From positions 1 to 11,127 of the forward strand of contig JACQGT010000064.1 of assembly GCA_016199425.1 (NCBI GenBank): DNA of 11,127 nt, read 5' to 3'. A model generated the notes under the pieces. It saw nothing but the letters and a program-made list of their open reading frames with translations, was not told the origin of the DNA and made no database searches. The DNA is from Chloroflexota bacterium (GTDB lineage: Bacteria > Chloroflexota > Anaerolineae > Caldilineales > Caldilineaceae). The translations under genes and the position numbers were made by a program. Below are positions 7,163-11,127 of this stretch, in pieces (positions within the stretch are counted from its first letter, which is position 1; every line of letters starts with the position of its first letter).

Positions 7163-9514
7163 ATGATAGACCAGATGCAAATTCAACTCACACCGGCTTT
7201 TGCCTTTGCCACCCCATACCGCCCTGTGTCGAGCGATCAACTGCTCCACGCAGGCCAGCAATTGGCCGGGCCGCCAGACTTCGTCCTGGGCTGGGAGTTC
7301 CTCTCTCCGCTGGCTTTCGAGGCCACCTGGAATGGGGGCAATCGTCCCCAGGACGTCGAAATCCGTCTGGAAGGGGGCGGCAGAATGCCGTGGCCTTTTG
7401 TCGCCAGCGAACACGGCCACGGCATTCTGACCATCCACACCGGCTATACGGCGAAACCTCCGCAGGGTCACTGGCTCTGGCTGCGCGGCCCGCTCAACCG
7501 ACCCCAAGCGGGCGGCCGGCCCCTGGAACAGCAGCTACGCCGGGAAGTGGCCGCCGAATCCCTGGACTTTTACTGGCAGTTCAGCGCGCCCAACCGTACC
7601 CTGCGCTTTGAGCAGGGCGAACCCTTTGGCCTGATGCTACCTCAGGGCGCGGGCGGCGCGAAAGAGATAGCTGTGGAGATCGTCGAGCCGGTGGTCGAGG
7701 AGGACCCGGCACTCTCCGACGCTGAGTTGCTGGAAATCTACCAGGAATTGAGCAGCCAGAGCGATCCTCTCCTGGAGAACTATCCGCCGGTAAGCTGTAT
7801 TTGCCCCACCTACGCCCGCGTCGATCTGCTGGAAGAAGCCATCCACTCTTTTCTGCTGCAGGACTATCCCGGCGAAAAGGAGCTGCTCATCCTCAACGAC
7901 TACCCGGAGCAGACATTAGAGTTCGATCATCCAGAAGTGCGCATCGTCAACCTTCCCCGCTCCTTCCACTCCTTGGGCGAAAAGTTCAAAGCGGCCGTGG
8001 GGCTGGCCAGCCACGATCTGCTCTTTGTGTGGAGCGACGACGACATCTATCTCCCCCATCGTCTGCGCTATTGCGTGGAGCGCTTCGACCCGGCGATCGG
8101 CTTCTTCAAGGCGGATCGGGCCTGGTTCTGGAACGACGGCGCGCTCAGTGGCCCGACTTTCAATATCTTTCACGGGGGCAGTTGTTGGAGCCGCAGCCTG
8201 CACCACCAGGTGCGCGGCTATCCCCACACGGATTTAGGCTGCGACCAGGACTTTGAAAAACGCATTCAGGTCATGCGCCCTGGCGTGGAGTTGGCCGCCG
8301 AGGTGGCGGCGGAAGATGTCTATTATCTCTACCGTTGGACCGGCACCGGCTCCTACCATCTGAGCAATCTGCGCACGGTCCGCGCTGTCGCCGCCCACAT
8401 CGAGCGACAGACGGTTTACGGCAACGTCCCCCAGGGGCGCGTCGTCCTGCAGCCGGGCTGGAAGGCGGACTACCGGGAGTTGGTGCATACCTTTCTGGCA
8501 ACCGGCCAGGCCGCCCAGCCCCAGGCCGCGCGCAAGCCGCCACCCATGCCCTTCCCGCCACCCTTTTTCCCCATCGATCCACCCCAGCCCGCCCTGACCC
8601 CGGCGCGCATTCGCAAGCTGTTGGGCAACGGGCGCGATCCCAAAATCAGCGTCATCCTGCCCACTCTCAACGATTCGGTGCTGCTTAAACGCACGGTGGA
8701 GCAGTTCCAGGATACGCTTCCCCAGCCCAGCGAGATTGTGGTGGTGGACAACGGCAGCAGCGACGGCAGCGTGGCTTTTTTGGAAAAAGAGTGCCCGCTC
8801 AATCTGCGCTTCATCCAGGGCGGGCGACCTTTGGGCGTCTCTGGCGCGCGCAACCGGGGGCTGCAAGAGGCCAAAGGGCGCATCGTTGTCTTCTCCGACG
8901 CCCACATGGACGTGCCCGCCCGCTGGTGGGAACCCATCGCCGACGTCCTCGACAACCCTGTGGTCGGTATAGTCGGCCCGGCTATCGGTGTGATGGGTGA
9001 TCCGGATCTCTCCCCAGCCGTGGGTCAACGCATCGCCGAGCCGAATTTGCGCACCGAATGGCTGCCCTACCGCAACGACGAACCTCTGCCTGTACCCATT
9101 CTGGGCGGTGGCTTTATGGCTATGCGCCGGGACGTGTTGAACGAGGCCGGTTCTTTTGACGAGGATATGCCCGACTGGGGATCCGAGGACCTGGAAATCT
9201 GTCTGCGCTACTGGCTGCTGGGCTACGAAGTATGGGCCGCGCCCGCGCTGAAAGTGCTGCACTACTTCCGCAGCCGCGCGCCCTACAGCGTGCGCTACGA
9301 GGCAGTGATCCACAATGTGCTGCGTACCGCGATTCTGCATTTGAGCGAGGCGCGCCTGGGCCGGGTCTTTGATGCGTTGAAAGAGAAGCCCCAGTTTGGC
9401 CCTGCCCTGGCCGCCACCGGGCCCGCCTGGCAGCGCCGCCGGGAGATGCACGCCAGCCGCGCCCGAGACGACGACTGGTTTTTCGAGCGCTTTGCCGACA
9501 CCTGTCACGTCTGA
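7163..9514 (+). CDS. Three-module protein: DUF6065-like domain, GT-A glycosyltransferase, GalNAc-transferase-like glycosyltransferase
   Basis: Residues are numbered from an in-frame TTG at 7160; the ATG at 7163 is preferred. Residues 35-165 (GWEFLSPLAFEATWNGG, PPQGHWLWLRGPLN, RFEQGEPFGLMLP) resemble, from memory, the uncharacterised DUF6065 family. Residues 209-445 are a GT-A module: VSCICPTYAR, HSFLLQDYPG, metal-binding SDDDIYLPHRL (292-302) and VYYLYRWTGTGSYHLS (387-402). A proline-rich linker (453-480) leads to a second glycosyltransferase (494-705). It begins KISVILPTLNDS (495-506) with VVVDNGSSDGS (527-537), and it has DAHMD (580-584), GGGFMAMRRDVL (649-660), DWGSEDLEICLRYW (672-685) and VLHYFR (699-704). 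DAH plus that late histidine (H701) mirrors the DxH...H metal site of GT27 polypeptide GalNAc-transferases. No membrane segment or signal peptide is evident, so it probably works in the cytoplasm on nucleotide-sugar donors. Donor and acceptor are unknown. Confidence 0.85.
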   Translation: MIDQMQIQLTPAFAFATPYRPVSSDQLLHAGQQLAGPPDFVLGWEFLSPLAFEATWNGGNRPQDVEIRLEGGGRMPWPFVASEHGHGILTIHTGYTAKPPQGHWLWLRGPLNRPQAGGRPLEQQLRREVAAESLDFYWQFSAPNRTLRFEQGEPFGLMLPQGAGGAKEIAVEIVEPVVEEDPALSDAELLEIYQELSSQSDPLLENYPPVSCICPTYARVDLLEEAIHSFLLQDYPGEKELLILNDYPEQTLEFDHPEVRIVNLPRSFHSLGEKFKAAVGLASHDLLFVWSDDDIYLPHRLRYCVERFDPAIGFFKADRAWFWNDGALSGPTFNIFHGGSCWSRSLHHQVRGYPHTDLGCDQDFEKRIQVMRPGVELAAEVAAEDVYYLYRWTGTGSYHLSNLRTVRAVAAHIERQTVYGNVPQGRVVLQPGWKADYRELVHTFLATGQAAQPQAARKPPPMPFPPPFFPIDPPQPALTPARIRKLLGNGRDPKISVILPTLNDSVLLKRTVEQFQDTLPQPSEIVVVDNGSSDGSVAFLEKECPLNLRFIQGGRPLGVSGARNRGLQEAKGRIVVFSDAHMDVPARWWEPIADVLDNPVVGIVGPAIGVMGDPDLSPAVGQRIAEPNLRTEWLPYRNDEPLPVPILGGGFMAMRRDVLNEAGSFDEDMPDWGSEDLEICLRYWLLGYEVWAAPALKVLHYFRSRAPYSVRYEAVIHNVLRTAILHLSEARLGRVFDALKEKPQFGPALAATGPAWQRRREMHASRARDDDWFFERFADTCHV

Positions 9515-9529
9515 AAACGAAAAGCGGTA

Positions 9530-9595
9530 CGCAGATTTCGCAGAAACCGCAGATTTTCGCAGATTTCGATCCGCCCAATCCGCGTGATCCGGGTT
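9530..9595. repeat. Intergenic 9-bp-period tandem repeat (CGCAGATTT / ATCCGCGTG type)
   Basis: Four units of CGCAGATTT type (9530, 9539, 9548 and 9558; the second reads CGCAGAAAC and the third has an extra T) are followed by three units ATCCGCCCA, ATCCGCGTG and ATCCGGGTT (9569-9595). The array fills most of the 100-bp gap between the two glycosyltransferase genes. Similar CGCAGATTT/ATCCGCGT strings are, as I recall, common in intergenic DNA of Chloroflexota and some other phyla; their function is unknown. No terminator hairpin is seen here. Confidence 0.7.
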
Positions 9596-9604
9596 CTGTT
9601 TTTC

Positions 9605-9609
9605 AGGAG
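9605..9609 (+). promoter_or_regulatory. Shine-Dalgarno AGGAG deciding the start at 9615
   Basis: AGGAG ends 5 nt before the ATG at 9615 but only 2 nt before the in-frame GTG at 9612, so ATG 9615 is the better start. Confidence 0.65.
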
Positions 9610-9614
9610 TAGTG

Positions 9615-11099
9615 ATGACAACCGCCCAAAAGTTGCCCGGCATCAGTTGTATTTGTATGACATACGCCCGCCCCCACATGCTAGAGGAGGCGCTTCATTC
9701 CTTTCTGCTGCAGGACTACCCCGGCCCCAAGGAGTTGATCGTTCTCAACGATTACGCGCCCCAGATTTTGGAATTCGGCCATCCCGATGTGTGCGTGATC
9801 AATCTACCCTACCGTTTTCGCACCGTGGGCGAAAAGATGACCGCGGCTGTGGGGCTGGCCCAGTACGATCTGATCTGTGTGTGGGATGACGACGACATCT
9901 ATTTGCCCCATCGCCTCTCCTTCTCGGCCAACCGGGTGAGCGATCAGTTTTTCAAGCCCGATCGGGCCTGGTATTGGGCGAACGGAGAGATTTTCGGACC
10001 GCTCTACAACGTCTTTCACGTGGGGAGTTGCTATCCCCGTTCCCTGTTCGATCTGATATCCGGTTACAAAGCTATGGGCAACGGCTATGATTGGGAATTT
10101 GAAACAGACCTGCGCAAAGCCGCGCCGGAACGAATGGAGATCGACGAGACGCCCATGCAGGACCTATATTACGTCTATCGCTGGGACGGCACCCAATCCT
10201 ACCACATGAGCGGAAGCGGCGGCTGGGGGGGCGGGCAAAACGAGACCGAGGGGTGGGTGCAGGCGCGGGTGAAAATGGGCGAAATCCCTTCTGGCTGTAT
10301 TCCCCTCAACCCGCACTGGCGGCAGGACTACCGGCAGATGGCGCTGGACGCGCAGAACCCGGAAACGCTGGAGCTGAACGGACTGCTCACTGTGGGTATC
10401 TGGGCGGGCGATTCCCCCGCCGAGAGTCTGGACCTGGTGCGCAGTATCCGCCAGCGCTATTCGGATATTTCCATTCTGGTGGTGGGTGGAGAGAATGTAG
10501 TACCGGAATTGGCTGCTATTGCCAATCTGCGCCACGTGACAACTTCCATCGATACGGGGATGGGATGTGGGCGCAATCTGCTGTTGAAGGAGTGCGCGAC
10601 CGAGTATTTGCTGGTGGCCGACCCCAACTACCGTCTGACAGAGGCAACCGATCTGCGGGCGATGCTCTTTGCCGCTGCCCGCTACCGGCTGGAGATTGTG
10701 GGCTGCCGGGTCATCGACTGCCTGCCCGATGGACGGCAGTTCGCCGTAGACGAATGTTGGAGTTTCAGCGCTGAAAAGGGTGTGCTGCATCACCGCCGCC
10801 AGAGCCGGGGCAAACGCGGCCCCTACACCCTCTACGACCGGGTAGGCGACTTCTTTCTTTGCCGCGTCTCCCCTGTGCGTAAATCGGGTTGGGATGAAGT
10901 TTTCCACGCCGAGGATTTCGGAGCGTTTTTCCTGCGCAGCCAAAAGGCCCGCTTGGGGGTTGGCCTGTGCGCCGAAGCCGTTGTGGAGCGACGCATAATC
11001 GGGGGCAGGAACGAGGAGACTGCTGACAAAGGGAGCATCGACTGGCAGCATTTCCAACAAACCTATGGCTTTGTCAATGTGACCTACGCAGATGAATGA
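9615..11099 (+). CDS. Two-module glycosyltransferase: GT-A domain plus B4GALNT-like domain with altered DxD
   Basis: Residues are numbered from the GTG at 9612; the protein made from 9615 has 494. The N-terminal module (10-245) is a close paralogue of the first GT module of the upstream protein: ISCICMTYAR, HSFLLQDYPG, WDDDDIYLPHRL (91-102), DLYYVYRWDGTQSYHMS (184-200) and an NPHWRQDYR end. About 63 of 94 residues are identical over its first part. The C-terminal module (258-462) resembles, from memory, B4GALNT/GT12-type beta-1,4-GalNAc transferases: LTVGIWAGDSP, SIRQRYSDISILVVGG, GMGCGRNLLLKECATEYLLV (316-335), VGDFFLCRVSPVRKSGWDEVF (411-431 region) and HAEDFGAFFLR (432-442). The expected DxD metal motif reads ADPNY (336-340), so this module may be weak, use another metal ligand, or be non-catalytic. 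No transmembrane segment is visible. The 100-bp gap upstream carries a repeat but no terminator, so it probably belongs to the same operon. Confidence 0.82.
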   Translation: MTTAQKLPGISCICMTYARPHMLEEALHSFLLQDYPGPKELIVLNDYAPQILEFGHPDVCVINLPYRFRTVGEKMTAAVGLAQYDLICVWDDDDIYLPHRLSFSANRVSDQFFKPDRAWYWANGEIFGPLYNVFHVGSCYPRSLFDLISGYKAMGNGYDWEFETDLRKAAPERMEIDETPMQDLYYVYRWDGTQSYHMSGSGGWGGGQNETEGWVQARVKMGEIPSGCIPLNPHWRQDYRQMALDAQNPETLELNGLLTVGIWAGDSPAESLDLVRSIRQRYSDISILVVGGENVVPELAAIANLRHVTTSIDTGMGCGRNLLLKECATEYLLVADPNYRLTEATDLRAMLFAAARYRLEIVGCRVIDCLPDGRQFAVDECWSFSAEKGVLHHRRQSRGKRGPYTLYDRVGDFFLCRVSPVRKSGWDEVFHAEDFGAFFLRSQKARLGVGLCAEAVVERRIIGGRNEETADKGSIDWQHFQQTYGFVNVTYADE

Positions 11100-11121
11100 T
11101 CGCAGCGAAGGGAGAAACGCT

Positions 11122-11127
11122 GGAGGA
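11122..11127 (+). promoter_or_regulatory. Strong Shine-Dalgarno GGAGGA at the right edge
   Basis: GGAGGA occupies the last six bases of the window, 23 nt after the stop of the last gene. A further plus-strand gene probably starts a few bases beyond the edge, extending the operon. An alternative is an ATGA overlap start at 11096, which has no Shine-Dalgarno. Confidence 0.4.

Noticed and set aside
8234..9679. 481-residue minus-strand open frame opposite the glycosyltransferase genes
   Set aside because: It lies antisense to clear glycosyltransferase motifs, spans the repeat array, and is composed of A, G, R and H-rich sequence typical of a GC-rich shadow frame. No family motif is visible.
11092..11127. 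Next gene starting at ATG 11092 or ATG 11096 inside the last stop region
   Set aside because: Both frames stay open to the edge, but only about ten codons are visible, no Shine-Dalgarno precedes them, and a much better GGAGGA sits at 11122. The choice cannot be made from this window.
1..11127. CRISPR array, tRNA or rRNA genes, insertion sequence or phage genes
   Set aside because: No regularly spaced identical repeats with unique spacers, no transposase or integrase motifs, and no tRNA-like or rRNA-like sequence were recognised.

Overview
The window reads as a GC-rich bacterial chromosome fragment. A Chloroflexota host (Anaerolineae/Caldilinea-like) is the best guess. It rests on the large regulator that joins an OmpR/SARP-type DNA-binding head, an NB-ARC ATPase and a long WD40 tail, on the aberrant UvrD-like helicase, and on CGCAGATTT-type intergenic repeats. 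This is inferred from remembered family distribution, not from a search.

Left half, minus strand (1-4637): a 1267-residue STAND regulator with 14 recognisable WD40 repeats (834-4637) is translationally coupled to the N-terminal part of a superfamily-1 (UvrD/REP-like) helicase that runs off the left edge.

Divergent intergenic region (4638-4915): it holds four heptamers in exact 11-bp register (4684-4723), a possible plus-strand promoter beside them, a 12-bp perfect palindrome and the first copy of a 36-bp palindromic repeat. The 7+4 bp spacing is the arrangement known for SARP/OmpR-type binding sites, so the regulator may act here on itself, on the glycan genes, or on both.

Right half, plus strand (4916-11099): four genes that look like one surface-glycan operon. 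They are a LicC/PntC-like CTP:phosphocholine-type cytidylyltransferase, a protein with two LicD/fukutin-like modules in tandem, a three-module protein (DUF6065-like domain, GT-A glycosyltransferase, GalNAc-transferase-like glycosyltransferase), and a two-module glycosyltransferase. The last protein shares its N-terminal GT-A module with its neighbour (about two thirds identical over the best 94 residues) but carries a different, B4GALNT-like C-terminal module. A second copy of the 36-bp palindrome separates the first two genes, and a 9-bp-period repeat separates the last two. A strong Shine-Dalgarno sequence at the right edge suggests the operon continues.

Working model (inference): the cytidylyltransferase makes a CDP-linked small alcohol such as CDP-choline, the tandem LicD protein transfers the phospho-substituent to sugars, and the multi-domain glycosyltransferases build the acceptor glycan. 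No choline kinase, choline transporter, flippase or polymerase is visible here, so the substrate and final product stay open.
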